A stretch of DNA of 64,000 nucleotides from Cheiracanthium punctorium. Its lineage: Eukaryota > Arthropoda > Arachnida > Araneae > Cheiracanthiidae. The notes beneath the pieces were generated by a model. The model did not search any database. It saw nothing but the letters and a program-made list of their open reading frames with translations, and was not told the origin of the DNA. The translations under genes were made by a program, and so were the position numbers. The DNA lies in assembly GCA_038373885.1 (NCBI GenBank), contig JAWZYV010012531.1, positions 99,403 through 163,402 on the forward strand, given 5' to 3'. Numbering within the stretch: the first letter of the stretch is position 1; each line of letters starts with the position of its first letter. Below, piece after piece: positions 1-10,764 of the stretch.

Positions 1-4
1 GAAC

Positions 5-71
5 CCCGACCGCCGGGAGTTGAACCTGAAACCGTAGTACGGTACTTTACCCACCATACAATACGGTCGGG
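5..71 (-). other. tRNA-like / SINE head fragment
   Basis: The two ends are complementary over 8 bp (CCCGACCG at 5-12, CGGTCGGG at 64-71), like an acceptor stem. Read on the minus strand, the 3' half contains GGTTCAACTCC, close to a pol III B-box. At 67 nt it is short for a tRNA and no clean cloverleaf is obvious. A tRNA-derived SINE head or tRNA pseudogene is more likely than a working tRNA. The repeat may continue beyond the window edge. Confidence 0.35.
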
Positions 72-1370
72 AGATTTACAAAATTTACGCAGACTGTAAA
101 ATTATCTCTTATTGTTATAAAAATCGGTGTTTTTTTAATGAATATTAAAAAAAAAAAGTACTTTAGTATCACGTTGAACATAAAATATTACTTCAAACTA
201 ATGAAATATTTAAGATGCTACATTTCTCTCTTTTTTCTTTCTTTTTTTTTTTTTTTCCTTCTGTCTGTTTTAAAGCTTCTTTTCCTCGCGTTTCCTTTTA
301 TTTATTTTTTTAAGTTCATTATTTTCCATTTTCACTAGTCTTGGATGCTTTTACTTGGAGACGGTTATTGCCAAATATCTTTCAAAAGAGACACGAAAAA
401 TACTGCGAGCTGTTAAGTGAGTGCCCCTGGCTTACTTTTTTTTTCTCAAAGAAGAAATGGAACCGTTCGATAACGAATAACAGGTGTTCCCAGGGAAAAG
501 TGCTGGGAAATACCGATAAGAAAGTTTGTTTTAAAAGCTTCCGTTATTATTATTTTTTTTTTCCCAAGTTTGTTTTGATGCAAACAGACTAAACGCATGA
601 ATTCTGTCTACGTAAATAAATGCTAAGACTACTCCATAGGCTCTCCAAAGCCAGTCGCTGTACTTGATCAAATAATAAATCTTTAAAAAATAAATCTTTC
701 GAAATGAATTTTTTTTTTCATTTTTATTAAACGCTACAGGCCTATGAAATTATTATGAAATGTTTTATCAAAACAAAATGGATAAATATTTGCTAATGTA
801 AAAAGTAAAATTCTAATAGATAATTCATTTCCAATTCGCATGTCTTCTGATAGAAATTATAAATATTCCCTGAGTAGTACATGATTCGCTTTTCACAAAT
901 AGCGACACTTTATACATAGAACCAACAAAGTAAATTTTATTTACACCAAAATACTCTTTTAAAAGGCTTAAGTTAGAGATAAAATTTAAAAATTTGACTT
1001 GGACGTAGCACAAAATATTAAATCGAAATGATTCTTCTGTAATAAAAAGATTACTCTTACCAGGGCAATGAAGTTTGTGTTGCTTCTTGAGACTGATAAA
1101 CTACTCAAGAGTTGTGGTGTAACATGGGTGCTGGTTAACCTTCTGGAGGACTTTAAAAAGGAACTGCCAGGCATTCATACTTCGTGACACGAAATGCGAA
1201 AGCTCCCAAATCAAGGGATGGCGAAATGTGGGATAATGAAATTAAAAAGCCTTTACCATTTTATTTTTCACATTAAAAAGACTGCTCACATCATTGATTA
1301 TAGTAGCGATAAAAGATCCAACTTTATAAAGATTATTAGGATTCCAAAATGTGCTCATGGATTGGAGTTC
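72..1370. other. A+T-rich sequence, no gene seen
   Basis: Contains poly-T/poly-A runs (for example around 240-256). Only short open frames of low-complexity composition occur, with no recognisable protein family, RNA or paired repeat ends. Confidence 0.6.
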
Positions 1371-1777
1371 TATCAGGTTGTAACGAAAGTTTTCCGCTAT
1401 ATCTGCCTGAAAAACTAACTTCTAACTCCTTAGATAACTGTTTTCGAACTTTCGGTACCCAACCTGCACAGTGTCACATGATACAACAATAGTACTTAAA
1501 GCTGTACTCATAATTCGTTGATATTATGTAGCTGACTTTTTGCAACACAACTGGAAGTAAATGATGGTTCTAATCCTCTAGAGTGATAGTTCCATTTGAG
1601 ACACCTTATACTTAATGATAACTATATTTTTTACAGATTTCACAACACAGTGTTATAAAGTAAACCTCTTTCTTTCAAATGCCAAAAATCGTTGGACAAA
1701 ATATGGGCAAATACGCCAACGAGAACTGTGTGCTGACGATGTTTGCGGTGGCGGGAAACTTTCGTTACAACCTAATA
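1371..1777. mobile_element. Tigger-like element fragment (uninterrupted copy)
   Basis: This stretch is closely similar to the interior of the Tigger-like element at 17506-19703, matching 17670-17886 plus 18933-19130. Here the hAT insertion found in the second copy is absent: the single AGAGTGAT at the junction is the intact target site that is duplicated around the insertion at 17887-18932. Neither terminal repeat of the Tigger element is kept, so this is an internal fragment. Confidence 0.8.
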
Positions 1778-2225
1778 ATAATTTAATTTAATACATGAAA
1801 ATTAAGTGAAACTCAGATAATTGAAGAATTTTTTTTTATCTGGTCGTGGATTAACTTTATACAAGGTGTTTCATTAAAGACGGGGGAAAAAAATTTAGAC
1901 GTGACAGTACACACCCAAACAAATTTAGCCAGATAATGCATGGTCGCCACCAAAACGCAAAGTCACAAGTGGGCGCTGAAGGGGGGTGTCCTGAACGAGG
2001 CAAAAACATGCAAAGGACGATTGACAAAGGCAAGTACATAGAAATAACCCCAACATCTCTGACAACCTGCTCTGCTATAGAATTCCTCGAGCCCATCATA
2101 GTCTCATTCTGAATTTGAATAAAAAACAGTAGTTTTTAACGGGAAAAATGCTGTCTGGTTTTTTTTAATGTATTATTGTGTATGCTTTTTACCAGAATGT
2201 AAGACAAAATTAACTATTTCATAGG
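1778..2225. other. Unassigned spacer
   Basis: No gene recognised. An 80-codon open frame on the minus strand (1857-2099) resembles no family I know. The ACAAGGTGTTTCAT near 1861 resembles the end of some DNA transposons, but I saw no partner end. Confidence 0.4.
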
Positions 2226-2754
2226 CCACTAGTCATAGGCGTAGAGTTATATGGGCCTGTGGGGCTCGAGCCCCCCCAATAAATTGTGAATAGGGGCTGA
2301 GCCCACCCAATAATTTACCACTAAATACAGAAAACCAATTTACACTAACGTAAAAAAAAAAGTATTCACGCCATTTACAAACGTTTAAAAAAAAACCTTT
2401 ACTTGTACTTTTAAAAATTTTCTTCTTTTGATTTCAATCATGATTTAGTATTCATTGTGACGCCACTTAACACATAATGTTACTATAAGCTGCCCTCGCC
2501 AGGCTCTGGTCAATTAAAATCAGATTATGCAATGTGAAGTATGAAATGAAGAAACGTTCAGATGTGTCTAAAATGCACTATCTCATCGAAAATGATTTTT
2601 GTTTTCTTCTTTGGATTTTTTACTTTGCTTCTATTTTTAACTTATAACATGGTAGGAAGATACTAACATGGATACTTACCTTACATAGGTGTAGAATTCT
2701 ATGGACCCATAGAGTTCGAGCGCCTCCAATAATTGACACTTATATATAGTAAGT

Positions 2755-2935
2755 CATAGCTGCCAACTACTACGGAATATAATTAACCACTTTTTGTAAA
2801 CAGTATATGTTTTAATAATTTTTTTCAAGATAGTAACCAGCTCGCGCGCGCAGCGCAAAAATTTTGCTATATCTTAAGCCAAAAAATCACGTAGAAAAAG
2901 TGGTTAATTATATTCCGTAGTAGTTGGCAGCTATG
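2755..2935. mobile_element. MITE with about 41-bp inverted repeats (nested in hAT element)
   Basis: Ends match as inverted repeats of about 41 bp beginning CATAGCTGCCAACTACTACG. The flanks AGTAAGT (2748-2754 and 2936-2942) form a 7-bp, possibly eroded 8-bp, direct duplication. The interior is short and non-coding. The corresponding copy is at 18144-18345. Confidence 0.75.
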
Positions 2936-2957
2936 AGTAAGTTATATGTACGTGAAT

Positions 2958-3138
2958 CAGTGGCGTAGCTAGAAATTTTTCATGGGGGTGGGGGGGGTTA
3001 CGCCTTCTGCAACTCACATATATGTATACGGGTGTATGATAAGGGAGTGAAGAATGTATACATTTTGTATGGCAAAAAATTCCTCATGGGGGGTGGTTAT
3101 GACCCTCCTAACCTCCCGCCCCCTTGGCTACGCCACTT
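2958..3138. mobile_element. hAT-type MITE, CAGTGGCGTAGC family, copy 1
   Basis: Terminal inverted repeats CAGTGGCGTAGC / GCTACGCCACT are flanked by an exact 8-bp duplication ACGTGAAT (2950-2957, 3139-3146). The interior has G-rich and C-rich blocks next to CATGGGGGT-like motifs. Other copies lie at 17950-18121, 21706-21873 and 46481-46644. The first two share the same target duplication because both sit in copies of one larger element. Confidence 0.85.
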
Positions 3139-3201
3139 ACGTGAATATATGTGGTTGTGGGGCCCGGCCCCCCCAATAATTTTGAAAACTTTACGCTTAT
3201 G

Positions 3202-3319
3202 CCACTAGTTGATTCCTGTAGAATGAAGTTAATTCAACTTAAAGGGGCTAAAGAAAGCATTGTCCTCCAGTGCATTCCCAGCCATTGTGGCATTTATGGA
3301 AATGAGCTGGCAGATAGGG
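3202..3319 (+). pseudogene. Non-LTR retrotransposon RNase H fragment
   Basis: The plus-strand frame reads a short RNase H-like segment with the motif IPSHCGIYGNELADR, typical of the C-terminal RNase HI domain of Jockey/I-type non-LTR retrotransposons, where H and D residues belong to the active-site region. Upstream is a hAT insertion (2234-3201) and downstream a SINE insertion (3320-4748), so only about 35 residues remain. No reverse transcriptase is visible nearby. The identification rests on one motif; it is clearly non-functional. Confidence 0.7.
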
Positions 3320-3514
3320 TGATTGTGATTGTGTGTGATTACGGCAACGCTACACTAGGGCGATCTGCCAAAAGGGGGGGAGCTTGGTAGGAGGACTTTC
3401 TAAGGGGTTCTAACGCATATTCACGTTACATCTGGAGAAAACCTACCAAAACTTCAGACCGTTAGATTGACAGCCGCGTGATGGGAACCGAACCCGGGAC
3501 CTTCACACTTCGGT

Positions 3515-4688
3515 ACAGCTTTAGTATGGTCCCTTTGGCGCGCTTTATTTTTGGCGACTTTTTTTGGCGCGATAAAGGATGCCAATATGGTAACCCCGCC
3601 GTCTGTGATCCGGAGCAGTAGATTCATCCGTGACGTCACGGTTTCGCTAACGTTTTCCTCCAGCGAATCTGGAGCGTTTGTTCCTTTATTAAACTTTTGG
3701 AGACCCCTTTGCCAGTATTTCGCGCGGGAGCTTCGAGTGGTGGAACCGCCATTACGCTTACGGTTTTATTTTAATGGCTTTATTTTAGATTAAATTTTAT
3801 TATTTAATTATTACTGAAATTTAAAATGGATGTTCAGGTTCATACTGACTGTTTATATACAGTTTTGTATGAATAAACATTCTTTTGATAGTACGTTTCA
3901 GGTTAATATTTTCGTTCTCTATTGTTTATTTTTTAAGGGTAGAAGCAACAAATAATTACGTTATTAATATTTTATACAGTGAAATAATTTTAGATATTTT
4001 GATTTTATTATTTCCATATTGCAATAATTTAGGGATTTTAATCAAGGTATGTGATAAGCATTGTTTGTTTTTATTTGTTATTATTACCTTTGTTTATTTG
4101 TTAATGGTAGGAGCAACAAATAATTCCGTTATTAATATAATATTTGATATTTTGATTTTATTATTTCAATATTGAAACAATTTATCGATTTTAATTAAGG
4201 TATGAGATAAGCATTGTTCGTTATGATTTGAATTAGTTCTTTATTTTGCTTACATAGTCTTTTGTCAGAATGCTAAAATGTATTTTAATTTTTTTTGTCT
4301 TTTTTATTTGTTATTTTTGTGAGGTATTGCCTTTAGAATATTATTTGTTTGCATTGTTTAATTTAATCTACTAAAAAGAGAAAGGGGGGGGTTGAGGGGG
4401 GGCACAGCCCCCCCTCACACAAAAAGAAAAGTTATTAAATTTTATTAAACCGAATCTATATGTACATGTAAGCTTGTTATCTGTTTATTTTTTTTTTTCA
4501 TAAAAATATTTAAAAGCCATTAAAATAAATCATAGCAAAATTAACGGCGACGATCAATTATCTCGGAACCAGCGCCATCTGATCCGCCATATTGTTTACA
4601 ATTTGCATCGGCAAGGCAAACTTGGGTTGGCGACAATATTTTGTCGCCAAATCAAAAAATCGCCAAAAAGGGACCATACTAAAGCTGT
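3515..4688. mobile_element. Terminal-inverted-repeat element, possibly Mutator-like
   Basis: Inverted ends ACAGCTTTAGTATGGTCCC are followed at each side by GGCG-rich subterminal sequence. The target is duplicated imperfectly over about 10 bp (CACACTTCGG on both sides), which fits Mutator-like elements (8-11 bp) better than hAT or Tc1. The interior is very A+T-rich and non-coding, with an internal tandem duplication. Superfamily assignment is tentative. Confidence 0.6.
3938..4230. repeat. Internal tandem duplication, about 168-bp period
   Basis: Two diverged head-to-tail units start with GGTAGAAGCAACAAATAATT (3938) and GGTAGGAGCAACAAATAATT (4106). Each later contains GATAAGCATTGTT. They lie wholly inside the element at 3515-4688. 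Confidence 0.7.
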
Positions 4689-4748
4689 TCCCACACTTCG
4701 GCCATCTACCATTTTCTGTGGCATATAACCACTGTGCCATGGTGAGGC

Positions 4749-5017
4749 GCTGGCAGATAGGGAATACAATCCTCCTGCGGGATCCCGCACAAATGTTTGC
4801 GGGACGGACTAGTCCCGCGGGATTGACACTGAGAAATAAATTTATGTTTTATTACAATTTCACGCTGCCTTCCCAATCAATTGACCGAAAATTGTTGCAT
4901 ATTTATGTCTCTTATCTAACAATAAACGAATCAACAATTAAAAATTTTAATTTTAAATATTAAGTTTAAAAAAAAATTATCTTCCAAAGGGAGTCTGGAT
5001 CAAACATCCAAATCTAA
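4749..5017. other. Unassigned sequence with GCGGGA-rich cluster
   Basis: Starts with the right copy of the SINE target duplication. Around 4776-4830 there are inverted and direct copies of GCGGGAT/ATCCCGC. A similar cluster at about 5750-5805 may be the other end of an element that was later entered by the SINE at 5018-5251. I could not define exact ends. Confidence 0.35.
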
Positions 5018-5251
5018 CGTTTTGTGCGATTATGGCATAGCTACGCTAGGGCGATCTGCCCAGGATGGGGGGTGCCTTGGCAAGAGGACTTTCTAAGGAG
5101 TTCTAACGCGTATTCACGTTACATCTGGAGAAAACCTACCAAAAATCCAGACCGTTAGATCGACAGCCGCGCGATGGGACCCGAACCCGGGACCTTCACA
5201 CTTCGGCCGTCGTGAATTTTCAGTGACACAACCACTGTGCCATAGTGAGGC
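5018..5251 (-). mobile_element. tRNA-derived SINE, full-length copy (minus strand)
   Basis: Read on the minus strand it has a pol III A-box TGGCACAGTGG (5232-5242) and a B-box-like GGTTCGGGTCC (5177-5187), then a tRNA-unrelated body containing TTAGAACTCCTTAGAAAGTCC-type sequence. It is bounded by a 14-bp duplication ACATCYAAATCTAA (5004-5017, 5252-5265; one mismatch). Pol III would transcribe it, and mobility would need a partner LINE. The body is related to the SINEs at 15249-15470 and 42040-42234. Confidence 0.8.
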
Positions 5252-5868
5252 ACATCTAAATCTAAAAATCCTAATCTAAATTTTTCGCAAAATTTCCAAT
5301 CTCCAAATGAACTGAAATATTTCATACTATAATTTATCTCTTAGCGAACAGTCACGAATTAATTATAAAAAGTTTTCATTTTAGTTTTCAATTTTTTTAA
5401 AATCACACTTATAATTATTTTACTAAAATTAGATGTAGAGTAGGAAATGATTCATTGGATTTGTTCGATTTTGTACGTTCTTTTTTCAGCAACTAAGAAA
5501 ATAACGCTGAAGTATGTGAATGTATACATAAATTGTATATTTCTGTAACTTCCTCATTTTTAGCGACTAACATAAGACATAGCTTACTATATTATTCTGA
5601 ATATCATGCTTATAATTTTCATATTTCTGTAAGTTATTATATTAATTATCTCATAAGATTAATTATTACTGTTAAAGTTATAGTGCTTAAAATCTTACTT
5701 TTTTTCTACTTTTCTCTGTTGAAATGAAGTCTTAGCTAAATGAAATGTCAATCGCGCGGGATTGCGGGATCAGTAAATATCAATCCCGAAATCCCGCAAG
5801 TCGGAAAATGGCACGAATTCTAGAGATTTTTCTCTAGAAAATTTCTCCAAAGCTTTATAAAAGAATAA
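5252..5868. other. A+T-rich spacer
   Basis: No gene recognised. Contains the second GCGGGAT/ATCCCGC cluster (about 5750-5805) mentioned for 4749-5017. Confidence 0.5.
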
Positions 5869-6156
5869 AGGCCCTTGCAAATATCCAGAGACATGTCGCG
5901 GCTACAATGTATTTGAACGGGGAAATTCGACATGGTTAGGAAGCTGCGACACTTGGGGTGTCCTCTACCGAACAATAGATGGGGGATGTGCGAAATCGCA
6001 ATAGTATTCACAGTCCCCAATTATCTTTTGTTGGTTTAATACCGGAGTATCACCACCTTTTTAAAGGAAATGGTTACACTATTGAAGAATTGGTTCCGCT
6101 ATAGGCACCCTACTGCTAGCGTCTCGCGACATGTCTCTGGATATTTGCAAGGGCCT
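5869..6156. mobile_element. PIF/Harbinger-type MITE
   Basis: Perfect inverted repeats of about 31 bp begin AGGCCCTTGCAAATATCCAG and end at CGCG. They are flanked by a 3-bp TAA duplication (5866-5868, 6157-6159), the TWA target of PIF/Harbinger elements. The 288-bp element has no coding capacity. The near-perfect arms suggest a fairly young insertion. Family placement rests on TSD size and sequence. Confidence 0.7.
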
Positions 6157-6562
6157 TAATACATACAACTACTTTTACGATCCAAAGAATGATAAACAGG
6201 TCTGGGGAAAGAAAGCTTATTTTTAAATGCCTACCTCTGACTGAAACGATAGAGCCAGACATCTCTTGCAGACAAACAGCCGTGCTAAATCGAGTACTTT
6301 ATCCCATTCATACTGGCATTTCGTCAAACGATGCCGTTGATTCCGGGAGCTCAGATAAGCTCCCTAATGACTTCTGTAAAAAAGTTGAGCCGTTGAAAAA
6401 GAACTCGTTTGTCAATTTATCGTCAAATAATTTGACGCAAAAATAAAAGAAGAAAAAAAAAAGAACCCGGTGTTTTAGCATTACCGCCGAATTTAAACAA
6501 CACTTTAGGTAAAGATTATGAATTCTCATAACGTTTTTTTCACGTCTATTTAGAATTCAGTT
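6157..6562. other. Unassigned spacer
   Basis: An 85-codon plus-strand open frame (6189-6446) matches no family I recognise. No RNA or repeat boundary seen. Confidence 0.4.
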
Positions 6563-7204
6563 TTAACCCTTTGAGGCGCAACCCTTTCCCATTGCTGAAA
6601 AAAGGGCAGCCGTTGCCATCGCTCGACTTAACGACCAGCAAGATGGCGGACGATCGAAACGTTCATCACGTGCCACAGATCTATAGACCATTTTTTTTTA
6701 CGCTGACGTTGGGAACCTATGAACCCTTTGAGGCACAACCCTTAACCCAATGCTGAAAAAAGGGCAGCCGTGAGCGGCAGCCTTGAGACCGCTTGTTGAG
6801 GACGCAGCTGACTGTCACTCGCGCACAGATCTAGACCCTTGTGACGTCAGACAAAAAGGCGTCTCTAGATCTGTGGCACGCGATGAACGTTTCGATCATA
6901 CGCCATCTTGCTGGTCGTTAAGTCGAGCGATGGCAACGGCTGCCCTTTTTTCAGCATTGGGCCATCTATCCAGCTGTTCTCGCATTCTTCCATTTTTTCA
7001 GCAGATGCCAGTGCTGTTAAAAATAATCGCGACAATTTTTTTTTTTTACGGGAAATGGCGTGCTAAAAAGTAAAGGATTCTCGTGGAGCTCTGTCACCCG
7101 CAACTATTTTTATAGAAATCCAATCTATTCTTCGTGACTGGCAACAGCCAAAACGTCAGAGTTCGGTGTTCCCAGAGCGGGATCACTGCGCGTTAAAGGG
7201 TTAA
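6563..7204. mobile_element. piggyBac-type MITE (TTAA-CCCTTT family), copy 1, hairpin form
   Basis: Both ends are TTAA, the piggyBac target, followed by CCCTTTGAGGCGCA at the left and, inverted, CCCTTTAACGCGCA at the right. The left-arm unit (about 6593-6689) is repeated inverted at about 6860-6962, so the interior can fold into a roughly 100-bp hairpin. A second partial left end is embedded near 6722. No transposase is present. Copies of the family recur throughout the window. Confidence 0.85.
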
Positions 7205-7752
7205 GGAACGCAAAATGATTAATAATTTTTTACGTGTGCGTCAATTTTCGAAATTTCCCGCCGACATCAGTGTTAGCGGAACCCCATCCTGCCCCTCCAC
7301 CCCCCTCCAATCTTACATGCCAATTTATTGCTTATGATTTATTTCCACACATAGTGTTTATAGCAATATTATAATTCTTCTATAAAAGATGTTCTATAAA
7401 AACAGGCCACAATGCTTGTATCCTCTTGCCTGCAGGAGCAATTTTCTGGCAGAGCTTTTGACTTTTGTTATCTCCTTTCAGTTAGTCAATTTGACCAAAA
7501 CTAGAGTAGTGCATTACGAGTTCATTGGCCACTTTTTCATAAGTACAAAATGTAAAGAAGATTATTAAAATATATTAACATAAAAAAACTCTATATTCAT
7601 AGATAAAACATTCAATAAAAATGACGTTAAACTCAACTAAATCGTTATGAGCCTGTAATTTGAAATGCCATTGTATGGAGGTATCAAATAGCATATCTAA
7701 AAGCTTTCAAAATGTATATGTTACGAAATCCTCAAGCCTACCTAAATTTATA
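7205..7752. other. A+T-rich spacer
   Basis: No gene, RNA or repeat boundary that I can support. Confidence 0.5.
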
Positions 7753-8889
7753 CAGTAGAATCTCGCTACAACGATATCCTCTATAACGATAATTCTCTCT
7801 ATTACGATATTTTTTCATAGTCCTGGCTGAATTCCCTTTAGATTAATGTAAAGCAATTCTTTGTATTACGATATCCTTTAAAACGATAATTCTCTCTACA
7901 ACGATGGTAATAATTATCCCTTACATCACAATAATTCTCTCTACTACGATATATTTGTTTTTCTACGATGCATCAGAAGCCCAACTCATGCACACACATA
8001 GAAAGCTACACAAAGAAAGTCGAGGTAAAATGTGGTTGGAACGGGTTGGACCACGCCTCTGCCAAAGAACGTTTTCTAAGTTTCGTTTTGCTGATGTAAC
8101 ACTATGGTAATAAGAAAGTGCATTTCTCATAAGGTGGAAGGACAGTTGGTATTTCCTGGATGACACATACTTGATTCCTATCCCCCCTCTTTAAAAAATG
8201 GTCAAGGATTCCTTTCACCGGAACCGATATAGAAAACGATACGTTATTTTGTCTGAACTTGAGAAAGAATTTTAACCTCCGATAAATCCTATCGAGGTCG
8301 ATTGTTACACGAGGATATTTTAAATTATTTATGAGTTTTGCTTACTTTGAAGTTTGCTTAGTGAAAGTCGAAAGCAAATGGCTAAAAGAAAACAAATATC
8401 TATCGAAGTGAAATTCAACATCATAAAAGATTTTGATAAAGGCATGATTCCGATTTCTATACACAGAATTCAAAATAAATAAGGATAAATTAATGGGTAT
8501 GTATTTTCAATTAATATCTAATACATTTTAAAAAACGCTTTTGCGGCATTCAGGTATTATTTATTTAGACATTATATATTTGTTATTCAAATATGCTATA
8601 AATATTTATAAGCTATATAGCCGCTAGAATCCCTGGCGAGGCGGCAAGGGTATTTAACTAAAATTTGTGAGTGTTGTGAAAATTACTGAAAACTATAAAC
8701 ATGTTTTTCTTCTTTCATTTATTATATATTACTTGCGAGGGTGTGATGAATGAAAACAGAACACTTTCTGGTGACACCGCAGGGTATGGGATATATGAAG
8801 AACAAAAATATTTTCGTTCCAATATCGATTCTCTTTACAACGATATATTATTTTGACCCCCAAAATATCGTTATAGAGGGATTTCACTG
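7753..8889 (+). mobile_element. pogo/Tigger-type element, degenerate
   Basis: TA duplications (7751-7752, 8890-8891) flank imperfect inverted ends CAGTAGAATCTCGCTACAAC and CAGTGAAATCCCTCTATAAC. The motif ACGATAATTCTCTCTA is iterated in the left 200 bp (about 7785, 7881 and, altered, 7930). Inside is a truncated pogo-type transposase start (8378-8482). At 1137 bp it is shorter than autonomous Tigger elements, and no DDE domain remains. Confidence 0.8.
8378..8482 (+). pseudogene. Truncated pogo/Tigger transposase N-terminus
   Basis: An ATG opens a 34-codon frame beginning MAKRKQISIEVKFNIIKDFD, then a stop. This matches the start of the CENP-B/pogo-type DNA-binding helix-turn-helix of Tigger transposases (basic KRK followed by a helix with an ExK-x-x-II pattern). 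The catalytic DDE region is missing within the element that contains it (7753-8889), so no working transposase can be made. It would have bound the element's own terminal repeats. Confidence 0.7.
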
Positions 8890-9706
8890 TAGTGGCATCC
8901 ATTCAGTTGATTTTATTCCAGATGTATCCTGAAATGTTTATTTTAACATACCATGGATTAGTTTATCAGCATATGAAATGTAAGAAAGAGTAAGACTGCA
9001 TTGTTCTACAGGTGGTAGGGATATTAAAAGAAAAACGTTCTTCATGAATGGTAAATAATATGAAGTAGTTCCCTGCTTAAGTGTTTTGCTTGGAATAGTT
9101 ATACGTAACAGATGCTTATATACGTTTTGTTTTTTATATATTGTATTTGGCGAGATGAATTCGAAAACAATAAAAAAACGTCATTAAATTCACTGAATGA
9201 ATGGCATTTGCAAGATGGTGCGAAAACTTGAGCATGCTGTGAAAACAAAGCTGTTACGGCTGTTGCTTCATATTTTATTTTTCAGAACTTTCTACAGAAA
9301 TTGTGTTTTTTTTTTTTTATAAGTGGGCGGACAAGAGTATTCTAAGGCTGTGTATATATATATCAAGATATTCATAACTTGAGAGAAAACTGCTATTAAA
9401 AACAATCAAAAACGCAATAGAAAGAGACGATTGGTTGTGCTACATTAAGGATGTGGAAATGCTGCAGCCCCGATTAACTATAAATATACATTTTTTTCCC
9501 CTTTTCATCCTTTCTTAATACTTACGCCTTGCACAGTGAAGTCAAAAGCTATCACCTAACAATAACAAAAATCTCCCCCGAAACATTTAAAAAATCCGCA
9601 AAATGCAGTAAAAAATCTTTGAATGGAACTGTTTTCGATGCAGCTACCGCTTATATTGCGTTTGATTACTCTGCACCAGAACGAAGTCCGAGATGATGCT
9701 CTAGTA
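8890..9706. other. A+T-rich spacer
   Basis: No gene, RNA or paired repeat ends seen. Confidence 0.5.
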
Positions 9707-10169
9707 CAGGGGTTCCCAAACTTTTTTTCCACGCGGCACCCTTGTCAGGCAAAAACATTTCGCGGCACCCTTTTCAGGTTAAAAACATTTCGCGGCAAAT
9801 TTCCTTTAAAGCAATATGAATATGAAGGCTAGAATGAAACAGTTTGGATGCATTTTACGTTATTTTTTGTTTGTTTGTTTATAGGGCTAACTATTAAGTA
9901 AGTACTCTCTTGGGAAAGGGATATAGAATTTTGACAATACCCCCATTTCAGGGAGTTCCTGTAAAAGAGAGGCTACAGGACAGTCTTGAACTTGACTGAA
10001 ATATTTTTGTTTGAGCCCACTTAGTGATCGGCTTGGCTCACTTTCTTGGGGATACCGGTTCAGAGGAAATTATTTGACAAAAATTATTTTAATTATTAGA
10101 GGAAATTATTTGACTCCACCAAAACACTTTTCTTGATTATCTCCGCGGCACCCAGTTTGGGAACCTCTG
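9707..10169. mobile_element. hAT-type MITE (CAGGGGTTCCCAAAC ends)
   Basis: Inverted ends CAGGGGTTCCCAAACT and CAGAGGTTCCCAAACT are flanked by an exact 8-bp duplication CTCTAGTA (9699-9706, 10170-10177). Subterminal GCGGCACCC occurs several times near the left end and once inverted-end-proximal at the right. Non-coding, 463 bp. Confidence 0.9.
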
Positions 10170-10764
10170 CTCTAGTAGAAAACGGCAGCGTTGAGGGCTG
10201 TAACATTTCAGCAGATAAAAGAAATGCAGGGACTGGCTAAAACAGTTTCCCGTCTTATACTTGACGTTTCTTCGAAATCCTCTTTTACGTTCTCAACAAT
10301 TAATATTGTACTTTTTTTTAAATATGAAAGTTATGTCAAGATAGTTATTATTATTAAAATCATCACTAATAGTTATAGTGATTAAAATTATCTCTATTTT
10401 CTTAAGATGCATAAAAAATTGTGTGGCTTTAGATCAGCCTAGCAGTAATAGTAATCAAAGCATAAAAAGTAGAGGAAAATTTATCATGTTTAGTGTTTAA
10501 GTTCTAAAACTTAACATATCAATTTCACTTTATTTATGTGATGATTTTTTTAGTGTTTTAGAGAAATAATTAAATATATATTTGAAAAATTACTTATACT
10601 ATTTAGAGTTTTTACGAAAATTTATGCAAGTATATAAAATGTTAGTTTTAACCAATAGTAAAATAACAATTGACAGCTGACGTCTTCTTTTCGGCTTTAA
10701 TTAGTATTTATAAAACGTTGTGCAAGAAGTTTTATCTATCTATTTAAGTTTTATCCATCTAGGT
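10170..10764. other. A+T-rich spacer between two hAT MITEs
   Basis: No gene or structured RNA recognised. Confidence 0.5.

Larger units (their letters stand above)
2234..3201. mobile_element. Non-autonomous hAT-type element carrying two nested MITEs
   Basis: It is flanked by an exact 8-bp duplication, CCACTAGT (2226-2233 and 3202-3209), the size made by hAT transposases. The ends are inverted: CATAGGCGTAGAGTT at the left and, on the other strand, CATAAGCGTAAAGTT at the right. Just inside each end is a C/G-run block (GGGCCC, CCCCCCCAATAA). No transposase is present. A second copy lies inverted at 17887-18932 and has the same two internal MITEs at corresponding places, so this composite form was itself mobilised. 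Confidence 0.85.
3320..4748 (-). mobile_element. tRNA-derived SINE, minus strand, split by another element
   Basis: Flanked by a 14-bp direct duplication GCTGGCAGATAGGG (3306-3319 and 4749-4762), the hallmark of LINE-assisted integration. The tail part (about 3320-3514) and head part (about 4689-4748) match the uninterrupted SINE at 5018-5251. They are separated by the inverted-repeat element at 3515-4688. The SINE landed in the RNase H sequence of a non-LTR element. Confidence 0.8.

Noticed and set aside
3885..4175. 96-codon hydrophobic frame as a membrane protein
   Set aside because: Arises from A+T-rich tandem duplication inside the inverted-repeat element at 3515-4688.
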